DNA from: Diadema setosum
Lineage: Eukaryota > Echinodermata > Echinoidea > Diadematoida > Diadematidae
DNA length: 64,000 nucleotides
Assembly: GCA_033980235.1 (NCBI GenBank)
Contig: CM067068.1
Span: forward strand, 140,001-204,000
Direction: 5' to 3'
Shown: positions 1-13,000 of the stretch, piece after piece
How positions within the stretch are numbered: the first letter of the stretch is position 1
Layout of the letters: each line of letters begins with the position of its first letter
The notes under the pieces: model-generated
Told to the model about the DNA's origin: nothing
The model's input: only the letters and a program-made list of their open reading frames with translations
Databases searched by the model: none
Made by a program: the position numbers and the translations under genes

Positions 1-542
1 GCAATGTGGATTGAGTGAAAGCAGCAACATTAGTAGAACACATCAGTGAAAGTTTGAGGAAAATCGGACAATCGATGCAAAAGTTATGAATTTTTAAAGT
101 TTTGGTGTTGGAACCGCTGGATGAGGAGACTACTAGAGGATATGACGTATGAGTGGACAACAATACAAAGAAAATATAAAGGAAATTCAACAAAAATTCA
201 CTTTTCTAGAATCATGAAAGAGCAATAGACCAACCTCTTTCAGAAAGCACAGGGAATAATTGCTACCCTTAACATATGTCAATATCAAGTTGATGGAATT
301 TGTAATTTTCATGAAAAATGGATTTTTGTCGAAGTTTCTTTATATTTTCTTGGTATTGTTGTCCACTCATAGGTCATAACCTCTAGTAGTCTCCTCATCC
401 AGCGGTTCCAACACCAAAACTTTAAAAATTCATAACTTTTGCATCGATTGTCCGATTTTCTTCAAACTTTCACTGATGTGTTCTACTAATGTTGCTGCTT
501 TCACTCAATCCACATTGCTCTTGGGGTTTATCTTCCCTTTAA
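1..542. mobile_element. TTAA-flanked palindromic MITE, copy 1 (left tip cut by window)
   Basis: Two long arms are inverted copies of each other: the left arm from the window start and the right arm ending at the TTAA at 539-542. The outer part reads GCAATGTGGATTGAGTG and its complement, and the loop is about 90 bases. The right end CTTCCCTTTAA is identical to that of the second copy at 47014-47579, while the flank beyond differs, which fixes the boundary. TTAA target duplication is typical of piggyBac and Kolobok DNA transposons. No transposase is encoded. Confidence 0.85.
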
Positions 543-1180
543 TTGATATAAATTAGATTATTTCAACTTTTAACCACTGAAATAAATCAATTCTAATGTA
601 GGTAAGCTTGAAAAAGTGCCTCCAACAAATTTTGGCAAAAAAAAACAAAAGAAAACAAAAGATCGAAAAAACAATAAGATACATAAGAAATTAACAAAAC
701 AATAAAAAAACAAAAGAAAATGATTTTGATTGCGCTATTTTTTTACAAGAAAATTGTTTGATGTGTCTTGAGGAACTCTGACACAAAAATTTAATAATCC
801 TTCAGTCTTTTTGATGGAGTTATAGGCGAAAATACATCCAGCTCTATGTTCAGGCAAAATTTTGCGGTGATCGTTCGATCGGCGGCCGAGATCTGAAGTA
901 AACACTTGGTCTCAAATAGCCCAGTTAGGGATAAAGCTTCTCTTACACTAAATTATGTATTATGCAAACAAGAATTTATTGTTCAAAAAGATTACTGCAG
1001 TATGAACCAGCAGGGCAATCATGACCTTATTATAAATAATATGTCTCCTTGGTCTATGTCTTATATGACATTACATTTGTTGGTCCCCTTTTATGTGCGA
1101 AAATATGGCATATAGATCTTGGCCAAGAATGGGCAAATCCAACATAAATTTTGTTCAATAATTGGTACAAAGAAACATGG
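543..1180. other. AT-rich unassigned sequence
   Basis: I see no exon or repeat boundary here beyond A-rich runs near 636-720. Short frames are not supported by any recognisable product. Confidence 0.5.
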
Positions 1181-2060
1181 GCGTAAATCCCGGGGGGGAT
1201 GGGGGGGATATATCCCCCCCTGAAATGGAGGAGGGGGGGATGGCCTGTACAATCATCCCCCCCCCCCTGAATTTTGAAGAAAAAAAATGGAGGAAGCAGA
1301 AATGTGATTGTATCAATTTTGGCATATTGCATGACGTTTGTGAATACGCCGGCCTTCAGACAGGTAACTGAGCTGAACAGTATTCTATCTTGTAGGAAAT
1401 CGAATGCATAATTTTCTCAAGCGCTCGCTCGCTTCGCTCGCTCGCGGACATGGACATACACTGTAAGGTATGGCTCAGACGTTGACAACGTCAAATAGTG
1501 TAGGCCTACATGTAAACATGCTAAGACGAGAGTAACTTGGGACCATCTGCAAAATATGTACGAAAACAAACAAACAAACAATAACAAAACTACATTGCCA
1601 TAATTGAACCCCCTCTATTTCCTGAATCATTCATGAGGAACGACAGTGACTGATAATTCAGTCAAGATACATCTATGGGTATACGCAGGGAAGATCAGGG
1701 GCGTCGAAAATATCTCGGGGGGGGGGGGGGGGGCAAAGGGCATTTGCCCCGCCCCTACGAAAGTGTTTAGGCAGGCAAATCATTTATCCCCCAAGCAATT
1801 TCCAAGATGAGGACAAATGTCGAACTTTCTTAATAGAATTATTGTCCAAATACCGCCAGAACTATGCACCAAATCGTTGAATTGCAATCATAAACATGCA
1901 AAAGCTCTGCTATACTGGATCCCTTTCGATAAGTACACTGTTGAGATTGACATATATTTCCCGAATTTGTCAAAGAGTGTGCAGCATATCTTTCACTTAA
2001 CAAAAGCTCCCTCACATGCAGAGGCGTCGATGGGGGGGGGATGGTTCCCCCATAAAAGTG
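1181..2060. other. G/C-run-rich region with transposon-end-like motifs
   Basis: Contains GGGCGTAAATCC followed by G runs (1181), GCGCTCGCTCGCTTCGCTCGC (from about 1423), and GGGGCGTCGAAAATATC followed by a G run of more than 15 bases (about 1697-1733). In this genome GGCGTA/GGCGTC followed by G runs marks the ends of hAT-like elements (see 55765 and 58798), so these are probably fragments of such elements. I could not pair their other ends. Confidence 0.4.
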
Positions 2061-5000
2061 GAACAAACCAACTCGCAAAAATATAGCTAAAAACGGCAGT
2101 TTTTGGGGTGTAATATGTCAAAATTTTAAAGCTCGCTCGCTCCGCTCGCTCACATTTAAGCGCTAAGCCATTCCCCTGATGTTGCTACCAGTGATTGACA
2201 GCAGTTGTGCCCGGTGCGCCCCCCCCCCCCCCTAATCTCCAAAGCAAAAAATATAGCTACAAATGGCAGTTTTGGGGACTGTAAGATGTCAAAATTTTTC
2301 AAGCTCGCTCGCTTTGCACACTCGCATTTAATCATTATGCCATTCTCAATGATGTTGCTGCCATAAATTGCCAGCAGTTTTCGCCCGGTGCTCCCCCTTA
2401 ATTTCCAAAGCTAAAAATAAAGCTACGAACGGCAGTTTTGGGACTGTAATAAGTCGAAATTTTGAAGCTCGCTCGCTCCGCTCGCTCGGATTTAATCATT
2501 ATGCCATTCTCCTGATGTTGCTGCCAGTAATTGCCAGCAGTTTTCGCCCGGTGTGCCTCCCCTTAATTTCCAAAGCGAAAAAATACAGCTACAAACGACA
2601 TTTTCTGGGATTGCAAAATGTCAAAATTTTAAGGCTCGCTTGCTCCGCTCGCTCGCATTTAATCGCTATGGCATTCTCTTGATGTTGCTGCCAGTGATTG
2701 ACAGCAGTTGTGCCCGGTGCGTCCCCTTTAATTTCCAAAGCGAAAAATATAGCTACAAATGGCAGTTTTGGGGACTGTAAGATGTCAAAATTTTCAAGCT
2801 CGCTCGCTTCACTCACTCGCATTTAATCATTATGCCATTCTCCTGATGTTGCTGCCAGTTATTGCCAGCAGTTTTCGCCCGATGCTCCCCCCCCCCCTTA
2901 ATTTCCAAAGCGAAAAATATAGCTACAAACGGCAGTTTTGGGACTGTAATACGTCAAAATTTTGAAGCTCGCCAGCTTCGCTCGCTCGCATTTAATCATT
3001 ATGCCATTCTCCTGATGTTGCTGCCAGTTATTGCCAGCAGTTTTCGCCCGGTGCTCCCCCCTTAATTTCCAAAGCGAAAAATATAGCTACAAACTGCAGT
3101 TTTGGGACTGTAATAAGTCAAAATTTTGAAGCTCGCTCGCTTCGCTCGCTCGCATTTAATCGTTATGCCATTCTCATGATGTTGCTGCCAGTAATTGCCA
3201 GCAGTTTTCGCCCGGTGCTCCCCATTAATTTCCAAAGCGAAAAAATACAGCCACAAACGACAGTTTGGGGGACTGTAAAATGTCAAAATTTTCAAGCTCA
3301 CTCGCATTTAATTGTTATGCCATTCTCCTGATGTTGCTGCCAGTACGAACTGCCAGCAGTTGCGCCCTGTGCGCCCCCTTAATTTCCAAAGCGAAAAAAT
3401 ACAGCCCAAAACGGCAGGTTTTTTTTTTTATTGTAAAATGCCAAAATTTTCAAGCTCGCTCGCTTCGCCCGCTCGCATTTTATTGTTATGCCATTCTCTT
3501 GATGTTGCTGTCAGTAATTGCCAGCAGTTTCACCCGGTGCCCCCCCCCCCTTAATTTCCAAAGCTAATAAGCTAATATATACAAACGGCAGTTTGGGGAC
3601 TGTAATAAGTCAAAATTTAGAAGCTCGCTCGCTCCGCTCACTCGCTCAATCATTATGCCATTCTCCTGATGTTGCTACCAGTAATTGCCAGCAGTTTTCG
3701 CCCGGTGTGCCTCCCCTTAATTTCCAAAGCGAAAAAATGCAGCTACAAACGACATTTTCTGGGATTACAATTGCAAAATGTCAAAATTTTAAGGCTCGCT
3801 TGCTCCGCTCGCTCGCATTTAATCGCTATGGCATTCTCCTGATGTTGCTGCCAGTGATTGACAGCAGTTGTGCCCGGTGCGTCCCCTTTAATTTCCAAAG
3901 CGAAAAATATAACTACAAATGGCAGTTTTGGGGACTGTAAGATGTCAAAATTTTCAAGCTCGCTCGCTTTGCACACTCGCATTTAATCATTATGCCATTC
4001 TCATGATGTTGCTGCCAGTAATTGCCAGCAGTTTTCGCCCGGTGCTCCCCATTAATTTCCAAAGCGAAAAAATACAGCCACAAACGACAGTTTGGGGGAC
4101 TGTAAAATGTCAAAATTTTCAAGCTCACTCGCTTCGCTCGCTCGCATTTAATCGTTATGCCATTCTCCTGATGTTGCTGCCAGTACGAACTGCCAGCAGT
4201 TGAGCCCTGTGCGCCCCCTTAATTTCCAAAGCGAAAAAATACAGCCCAAAACGGCAGTTTTTTTTTTTTACTGTAAAATGCCAAAATTTTCAAGCTCGCT
4301 CGCTTCGCTCGCTCGCATTTTATTGTTATGCCATTCTCTTGATGTTGCTGTCAGTAATTGCCAGCAGTTTCACCCGGTGCCCCCCCCCCCCCCTTAATTT
4401 CCAAAGCTAAAAAGCTAATAAGCTAATATATACAAACGGCAGTTTGGGGACTGTAATAAGTCAAAATTTTGAAGCTCGCTCGCTCCGCTCACTCGCTCAA
4501 TCATTATGCCATTCTCCTGATGTTGCTGCCAGCAATTGCCAGCAGTTTTCGCCCGGTGTGCCTCCCCTTAATTTCCAAAGCGAAAAAATGCAGCTACAAA
4601 CGACATTTTCTGGGATTGCAAAAAATGTCAAAATTTTAAGGCTCGCTTGCTCCGCTCGCTCGCATTTAATCGCTATGGCATTCTCCTGATGTTGCTGCCA
4701 GTGATTGACAGCAGTTGTGCCCGGTGCGTCCCCTTTAATTTCCAAAGCGAAAAATATAACTACAAATGGCAGTTTTGGGGACTGTAAGATGTCAAAATTT
4801 TCAAGCTCGCTCGCTTTGCACATTCGCATTTAATCATTATGCCATTCTCATGATGTTGCTGCCAGTAATTGCCAGCAGATTTCGCCCGGTGCTCCCCCTT
4901 AATTTCCAAAGCTAAAAATAAAGCTACAAACGGCAGTTTTGGGACTGTAAAATGTCAAAATTTTCAAGCTCACTCGCTTCGCTCGCTCGCATTTAATCGT

Positions 5001-5310
5001 TATGCCATTCTCCTGATGTTGCTGCCAGTACGAACTGCCAGCAGTTGCGCCCTGTGCGCCCCCCTTAATTTCCAAAGCGAAAAAATACAGCCCAAAACGG
5101 CAGTTTTTTTTTTACTGTAAAATGTCAAAATTTTCAAGCTTGCTCGCTTCGCTCGCTTGCATTTAATTGTTATGCCATTCTCTTCATGTTGCTGTCAGTA
5201 ATTGCCGGCAGTTTCAATGCCCCCCCCCCCTTAATTTCCAAAGCGGACAAAATACAGTCACAAACTGCAGTTTTGGGACTGTAAAATGTCAAAATTTTCA
5301 AGCTCGCTTG
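2060..5310 (+). repeat. Tandem satellite, ~165-bp monomer, ~19 copies, with higher-order period ~840 bp
   Basis: Each monomer has the order: GCTCGCTCGC-type block, CATTTAATCATTATGCCATTC, CTGATGTTGCTGCCAGTAAT, a second GCCAGCAG, a C run, TTAATTTCCAAAGCGAAAAA, and GGCAGTTTTGGGACTGTAA. AATTTCCAAAGC recurs about every 165 bases. A monomer variant with CAGTACGAACTGCCAGCAG recurs near 3340, 4180 and 5020, and a variant with GACATTTTCTGGGATT recurs near 2598, 3752 and 4598. Adjacent multi-monomer blocks have therefore been copied together. Because 165 is divisible by 3, open frames up to 140 codons arise by chance; these are not genes. Confidence 0.93.
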
Positions 5311-5722
5311 TAACAGTTTGTCAGAAATATATCACTCTCCTCCCACTTTATATTTCATGCAAAAGAGTGAGACATCCGATCCCTGTAAAGTGTGTGTGTG
5401 TGTGTAGGGGGGGGGGGGGGGGTACCAAGCTTCTCTCTTCCCCCGTCCCCCTCAAGGCTGCGCCGGTTCGGTTATGGGCTTGTAATCGTGGCGATGGTGA
5501 CTATCGCCGATCATCCCCCCCACTCCTCAGTATGGATTTACGCCGTTGCAAAGAAATTACCACTGTCTTGATTTCTTCAACTCTTACAATCATTCACTAT
5601 ACTTTATACAGGGCTTGACATTAGCAATATCACAGTGGCTCGGGGCCACTAAAAATTGATGTCAGGCCACCAAATTTTCAAAAAGGCTATCTTTTGGTCG
5701 CCTAATCAGGCAACTAAAATAA
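5311..5722. other. Unassigned sequence with GT/G microsatellite
   Basis: Holds a GTGTGTGTGT run followed by about 16 G (5392-5422). From about 5626 there is a repeat (CAGTGGCTCGGGGCCACT...) whose other half (GGCCACTTCA...AGTGGCACAG) resumes at 6714, so the family A element at 5723 sits inside it. Confidence 0.4.
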
Positions 5723-6683
5723 ACAAGGAAAAGTAGAAATTACGCGGTGCGTAAAATATGTCCCCGCCGGAAGTAGCATTTAGTAGCAAAATGTACAATA
5801 TAGGTAAAAAGATCAAGGTCAAAGGTGAAAGAAGTCAAGGGTCAAAATTCTATGTAGAAGTTTTGAAGCCCTCACCTAGTGCCATCACATAAAGCAAACG
5901 GAATCGAAATCGGGTTAGAAATGACGAAGGAGTAGCATTTTGTAGCCAATGTACAATATAGGTAAAAAAATCAAGGTCAAAGGTCAAAGAAGTCAAAGGT
6001 CAAAATTCTGTGTAGAAGTTTTGAAGCCCTCAAGTAGTGCCATCACATAAAGCAAACGGAATCGAAATCGGGTTAGAAATGGTGAAGGAGTACTAACATT
6101 TGGTAGCAAAATGTACAATACAGGTCAAAAATCAAGGTCAAAGGTCAAAGAAGTCAAAGGTCAAAATTCTGTGTAGAAGTTTTGAAGCCCTCACCTAGTG
6201 CCATCACATAAAGCAAACGGAATCAAAATCGGGTTAAAAATGGCGAAGGAGTAGCATTTTGTAGGCAATGTACAATATAGGTCAAAAATCAAGGTCAAAG
6301 GTCAAAGAAGTCAAAGGTCAAAATTCTGTGTAGAAGTTTTGAAGCCCTCACCTAGTGCCACCATATAAAGCAAACGGAATCAAAATCGGGTTAAAAATGG
6401 CGAAGGAGTAGCATTTTGAAGCAAAATGTACAATATAGGTCAAAGGTCAAGGTCAAAGGTCACAACTGAAATTCCGTATAGAAGTTTCAAAGCTCCCATG
6501 TAGTGCTATCATATAAAGCAAACAGAATCAAAATCGGGTTAGAAATGGCGAAGGAGTAGCATTTTGAACATTTTGATCACACACGGACGCACGGATGGAC
6601 ACACGGACACACGGACACACAGACACACACACGTACGGAGCCCGTTTCATAGTCCCCTGCTCGAACTCGTTCGGCGGGGACAA
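5723..6683 (+). mobile_element. Family A pearl/HINE-like element, copy A1
   Basis: Starts CAAGGAAAAGTAGAAAT with a small hairpin TTACGC-GGT-GCGTAA and then GTCCCCGCCGG. About five units of roughly 160 bp follow, each holding AGGTCA direct repeats and GAAGCCCTCACCTAGTGCC. Then comes a GGACRCAC microsatellite and a 3' terminal hairpin (GTCCCC and GGGGAC outer arms, CGAAC-TC-GTTCG inner stem). The GTCCCC 5' motif is repeated by the 3' hairpin. No protein is encoded. It lies in the intron after WDR17 exon 15, antisense to the gene. Confidence 0.8.
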
Positions 6684-7007
6684 AAATGAAATGTAATATA
6701 CCCTTCTATTTCAGGCCACTTCATTTCTTTTTCAGGCCAACAAAATTTCAAATTCAAAGATCTTAGTGGCACAGACCTCTCAAATGTTGTATGCCTCATT
6801 GCCAAGATATACTGTCTACAGTCACAAACAGTTTAAGTGACCATACACATCTAGAATATAAATGACAGTTTAAAGGAAGCAGCCCTTGCCTGCACTCTAC
6901 AATACAATGTTACAATATGTAATACAATGATTGCATTTAGGAAAAAAAAAATATATGAGATCAGTTGGTCAAGCTTTGAATCAGACTGACTCTACGACCA
7001 GTCTCAC

Positions 7008-7072
7008 CTCTCAGCCAGTTCCTTCCAGTAGTCCAGAGATACAGCTGGGGCTACCGACAAAGCTTTCTCCCA
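7008..7072 (-). CDS. WDR17: WDR17 exon 15 (residues 829-850, last visible exon)
   Basis: The acceptor is TACATTGTAG and the donor GTGAGA; it enters at phase 0 and leaves at phase 2, 65 bases. It encodes WEKALSVAPAVSLDYWKELA then ER, continuing ELGE|WEKALS as expected for the family. No further exon could be found between here and position 1, where satellite and family A repeats fill most of the sequence. Confidence 0.92.
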
Positions 7073-10000
7073 CTACAATGTAGACATAACAATGCCATGG
7101 CATGAATGAAATCTAACACAACTCTTGCTTTTGGTAATTCACATTCTCATTTGACACATTTTCTCAGCAGAAAATCTGGTAGGTCATTTTCAATCTATTC
7201 TCTTTCTATGTGATTCAGTGTTACGATTTTGAAATTCTGATAAATGCTTGTTTTACACTTTAAAATTCACATACAATGCATAGCAGTATTTTCTTCTTTT
7301 TTTTTCATTGTCACTGTCATCACCTATTCTCCACTTTGAGGGAACTTCCCTTTCACATGATACACCATGCTATGTCTGCATTATACATTCATATCTACTT
7401 CATACTTCAGGGTATACCTTAACACCTGCTCACAGCATGATGGAAAGAACCTTTCAGAGTCTCCATCAACTCATCTCAATGTACCAAGTAGGTTACACTG
7501 AACATCTTAGTTTCCTCTGCATTTTGGTGTCTCATCAATATGAAAATTTAAGACTGTCATCTTGTATTCATTCTACATTCTCTAATCAACTAGAGCTGGA
7601 GAAATAACTGACCTCTCCAAGTTCCACCATGAGTTCAGAGTACCTCTGTACCTCTCCCAGCTTCATGTGTAGCATAGCTGCCTCTCTCACCTTCTCCTCC
7701 CTAGCACGGTAGGAAGAGCCTTGCCCCCGAACCTTGGCCATCTCAAGCTCCTTGGCCTCAGACTGGTAAACAACACACATTAACATACCTTAAAGTACGC
7801 CTTCATGCAAGACTTGAAGATTCAAATGATGAAGGTGAACATTCAAAAAGGAACACTTGCCCTTTAGATGGTACTGCAAAGCTTCCTACTAATATGTTTA
7901 CATCCATTATATGTCTAAACATGATAAATACATTTTCAACATGATCGATTAAGTGAAAACCTTAAATGCACCCACTGAATGCTTGATTTCTTTGCGGGTA
8001 ATGTTTGACAAGTTCTATTTGGAAAGAAGAATTACTTAAAGTAAAAACATAGTTCTGGTAAGGGTTTGAATACCTGTCTTGCACCATTTCATGTTTGCCT
8101 GAAATGTATCGAAAGAGTCTACCAAGAACTTTACCTGGCTAACTCGATCTGCCGGGATGGTGAGTTGTTTTGGAGTACTGTAAAAGTGGATATTTTTGCG
8201 CAACTAATTTTTCGCGCTCGGCTAGGCAAGAAGAGTTTCGCGTGTTTTTAATTCCGCTGAATCAAGACATCAACTACTGGAACATACGGGCAGCAAAAAT
8301 ATTTGTGTGCTTTTATTTTTGCGCTAGTTTCTGGTTGCGCGAAATGGGCGAAAATTTCCACTTTTACAGTATTTTAAGATCAAAAACAAGGAAAAGTAGA
8401 AATTACGCGGTGCGTAATATATGTGCCCGCTGGAAGTAGCATTTTGTAGCAAAATGTACAATAATGGTCAAAAATCAAGGTCAAAGGTCAAAGATGTCAA
8501 GGTCAAAATTCTATATAGGAGTTTTGAAGCCCTCACCTAGTGCCATCACATAAAGCAAACGGAATCAAAATCGGGTTAGAAATGGCGAAGGAGTAGCATT
8601 TTGTAGCAAAATGTACAATATCGGTCAAAGGTCAAGGTCAAAGGTCACAACTGAAATTCTGTGTAGAAGTTTCAAAGCTCCCATGTTAGTGCTATCATAT
8701 AAAGCAAACAGAATCAAAATTGGCTCATAAATGACAGAGAATGTACAATATAGGTAAAAAATCAAGGTCAAAGGTCAAAGAAGTCAAAGGTCAAAATTCT
8801 GTGTAGAAGTTTATAAACCCTCACCTATTGCCATCACATAAAGCAAACGGAATCGAAATCGGGTTAGAAATGGCGAAGGAGTAGCATTTTGTAGATAATG
8901 TACAATATAGGTCAAAAATCAAGGTCAACGGTCAAAGAGGTCAAAGGTCAAAATTCTGTGTAGAAGTTTTGAAGTCCTCACCTAGTGCCATCACATAAAG
9001 CAAACGGAATCGAAATCGGGTTAGAAATAGCGGAGTAGCATTTTGTAGCAAAATGTACAATATAGGTCAAAAATCAAGGTCAAAGGTCAAAGGTCAAAGA
9101 AGTCAAAGGTCAAAATTCTGTGTAGAAGTTTTGAAGCCCTCACCTAGTGCCATCACATAAAGCAAACGGAATCGAAATCGGGTTAGAAATGGCGAAGGAG
9201 TAGCATTTTGTAGCAAAATGTACAATATAGGTCAAAAATCAAGGTCAAAGGTCAAAGATGTCAAGGTCAAAATTCTATCTAGGAGTTTTGAAGCCCTCAC
9301 CTAGTGCCATCACATAAAGCAAACGGAATCGAAATCGGGTTAGAAATGGCGAAGGAGTAGCATTTTGTAGCAAAATGTACAATATAGGTCAAAAATCAAG
9401 GTCAAAGGTCAAAGATGTCAAGGTCAAAATTCTATCTAGGAGTTTTGAAGCCCTCACCTAGTGCCATCACATAAAGCAAACGGAATCAAAATCGGGTTAG
9501 AAATGGCGAAGGAGTAGCATTTTGTAGCAAAATGTACAATATAGGTCAAAGGTCAAGGTCAAAGGTCACAACTGAAATTCTGTGTAGAAGTTTCAAAGCT
9601 CCCATGTTAGTGCTATCATATAAAGCAAACAGAATCAAAATTGGCTCATAAATGACAGAGAAGTAGCAAATTGAAGATTTTGATCACACACGGACGCACA
9701 CACGGACGCACACACGGACAGACGGACAGACACACGGAAACACACACATACGGAGCCCGTTTCATAGTCCCCTGCTTGAACTCGTTCGGCGGGGACAATA
9801 AAAGTCGATAAACCAATTTTTATTCTAGAAGGATCCAGGCTAACTCTGTCTCAGGGACAACTCAGCCCTATTTCAGACAATTTACACGCAGTTCATGATA
9901 GCCATATTTTGTACATAGGCGCACGTTCATTTTGTATGCGCACCAACGATGTTCCTTGATGCACGCTTTGTATCAACTCGGCCCATAACTGCGACCGGCC

Positions 10001-13000
10001 AGAACGTGAAGCGCTCCCATAGCACAACACTGTACAATCAAGAGGGACAACTCAGCCCCGCCGTCAAAGCAAGGCCAAGTTGTCCCAAAGTCCAAGTTAG
10101 AATGACCCTGTTCTGTGATTGCAGCTCCGGCAAACCTTTTTCGGTTAATATTTTGCATTTTCATCATTACCCAATGAATATCTTGTTATTACAGCGTTAT
10201 TCCACACATTTCTTAGGCATACGTGTACATTTTGGAGTGAAATTTGACAATTCTGCAGGCATACCAGAATTATGTTTAATCTTTAACAAACAGTTGGAAA
10301 ACATATATAAAAGTTTACACTACTTCTTCCAAATGACTTTCACAGAGAAACATTGTCTTTTTACATGACCATAATTATTTTGATGCCATCAACCTGAACT
10401 AAAATTGTCCTAAGCCTATTCTTTTTAAGAAGTAGAGTGCTTGAAATGGGTAGGGGGAGAAGAAACAAACAGAGGTAAAGAGAAAAGAAATACATTGTGA
10501 GAATAGGGAGGTAAGACTTACAGACTTGAACTTGATAAGATGCTTGATGTGCATGATGCCCTGAGAATACATGTCTGGCAACAAACAGTCATCCTGACCA
10601 TCTAAGATGGAGACCAGCTCCCACAGGTTTGCTGTGCCACTACCACACTAATACACAATATTACACAATAATATCAAGTTTGCTATATGTATCATCTATA
10701 GGAACATAAAATATGAATAAATGATTTCAATGACATGAAAACAAAGCATTTTTTTTTCTGAGTGAGTACCTTTGTTTCATACTTTTTGTGTGTATGTACT
10801 GAATGTTGTAATTATGAAGACATGGCAAAAATTGCAATCAATAACAATAATGACAGGTCCACTTCCATCTATGGCACATGGAGTGATCAGATTTCTACAT
10901 TGTTCAGATTTCTGGCATGTACAAATTTGAAGAAAAAAATCAAGGCACTCATAACTTGTTGCTATACATGAACTATAGGACTTTGCAATGAATTCTTAAT
11001 TACATTTTGAGATAGATTAAAAACATGCGAAACTCTTCTTACCCGGCCGAGTGCGAAAAATAAGTCACACAAAAATGTCGACTTTTACAGCATTCTGCGT
11101 ACAATCAACATGAACTGCACTTTAAAAAAAAAAGAATGGAAAATTATGATAACAAGCATCAGTCACTAAGACAGCATAAATTGGAACCTGAAACAGAGAT
11201 TTGGCAACAATGCTAAGAGGTTTGCATAAATTGTCCTTTCTGTGGATATAAATGTAACAAAGGGAAGACAAGTGAATAGGTGAATAGGTACTCACAGAGA
11301 ATAAGTTAGAGAACCAGCGAAGGATTGTGTGGTGATCTACATTGCCCCTATAGTGGTCAATCCTTGACTTGAGATCTCGTGATGCTCTACCACACATCAG
11401 AGGCAAGGTGCGTACAGCCATTGCCTGATCTGTAAGGGTCACCATGGGGACAGAAACAATGAAGGAATGCAGCAAGTTGTATAGAGATATCATGACTGAG
11501 TCTACGTGTATTCAAACTTACATCACTCATACCACCATTTCAATATTACTGTGACCATTCACTTCTTTCATAAGTTCGGGTAGTATACATATATGATAGT
11601 TATCCATTTTTTCTTCATAGGTATTGGCTTAACAGCAGTACTTTCAAATTAGGATCTGTAAAACGTACTTTCTTGCTCCAATTCTTGTTCTTTTGATGTA
11701 CAGGAAACAGTTGTGGTTTTACACAATGTAATGATTTATTCTAATTGTTTTAAAGATAATAAAAAGTTTTGGTACCTCAAAAGTTTCCCTGAATTTCCGT
11801 GTTTCAAGTTAAAGTACCTTTCATATAACTAACACTGTGAGACTTACTCGCCCCAAAGCGCTCTCATTTCTTAGTAATCATGCAATTAACTGCGACCAGC
11901 AGCCCCATACGCATAGCGTAATGAGGCTTCGCATTGTAGCATTCAGGATCATGACAGATTTAGTATCGCGGGTAAATATCAACTTAAAATCCAAAAAATT
12001 CTTCAATTTGAAGACTTACCAATTAAGTTGAAGTCTTGAAAACAGGCTTCGGGCAACGTTTGGTTCTGCCAATAGTCCCTTTCTGTTCGAATTGATGACT
12101 GAATGTGACTCTGTCGAGAGGACCTTGGGAGAGCTACATACACTGATTACTACGGCCAGCACATACGCACACATCACATGCGAACAAATTTCAAATCCAT
12201 GAACTGATAAGATATTTGTGTGCACATGCGCTGGCCGTCAATTCAGTGTAGCTCTCCCAAGGTCCTCTTGACCAAGTCACATTCAGTCATCAATTTGAAC
12301 AGAAAGGGACTATTGGCAAAACCAAATGTTGCCCGAAGCCTGTTTTCAATACTTCAACTTAAAGATAATATAAAGTTTTGGTATTACCTCAAAAGTTTCC
12401 CTGAATTTCCTTGTCTTAGTTTGTGTTTCAGGTTAAAGTACCTTTCATATAACTAACACTGTGAGACTTACTCGCCCCAAAGTGCTCTCATGTCTTAGTA
12501 ATCATGCAATAATCGTTTCGTACCAGAGCCGCCGCCGTACGGCGGCGAGGTAGTTAGTACACGTATTGTACGAAACCATTAGTGCATGATAACTGCGACC
12601 AGCAGCGTGCAGCCCCATACGCATACTGAGTAGCTAACTGCGACCAGCAGCCCCATACGCATAGCTAAATGGGGCTTCACATTGTAGCTTACAGGATTAT
12701 GACAGATTTAGTATCGCGGGTAAATATCAACTTACAATCCAAAAATTTCTTCAATTTCAAGACTTACCAGTTAAGTTGAAGTATTGAAAACAGGCTTCGG
12801 GCAACGTTTGGTTTTGTCAATAGTCCCTTTCTGTTCGAATCGATGACTGAATGTGACTCTGTCGAGAGGACCTTGAGAGAGCTACACTGAATTGACGGCC
12901 AGCGCATGCGCACACAAACAACTTATCCGTTCATGGATTTGAAATTTGTTTGCATGTGATGTGTGCGTATGCGCTGGCCGTAGTAATCAGTGTATGTAGC

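Noticed and set aside
2368..5120. Many overlapping open frames of 65-140 codons on both strands with similar peptide text.
   Set aside because: They come from the 165-bp satellite, whose length is divisible by 3 and so keeps frames open across monomers. No conserved domain, and open in several frames at once.
9949..10368. 139-codon frame on the plus strand.
   Set aside because: It lies in a WDR17 intron between validated exons, has no recognisable domain, no splice context and ordinary intron composition.
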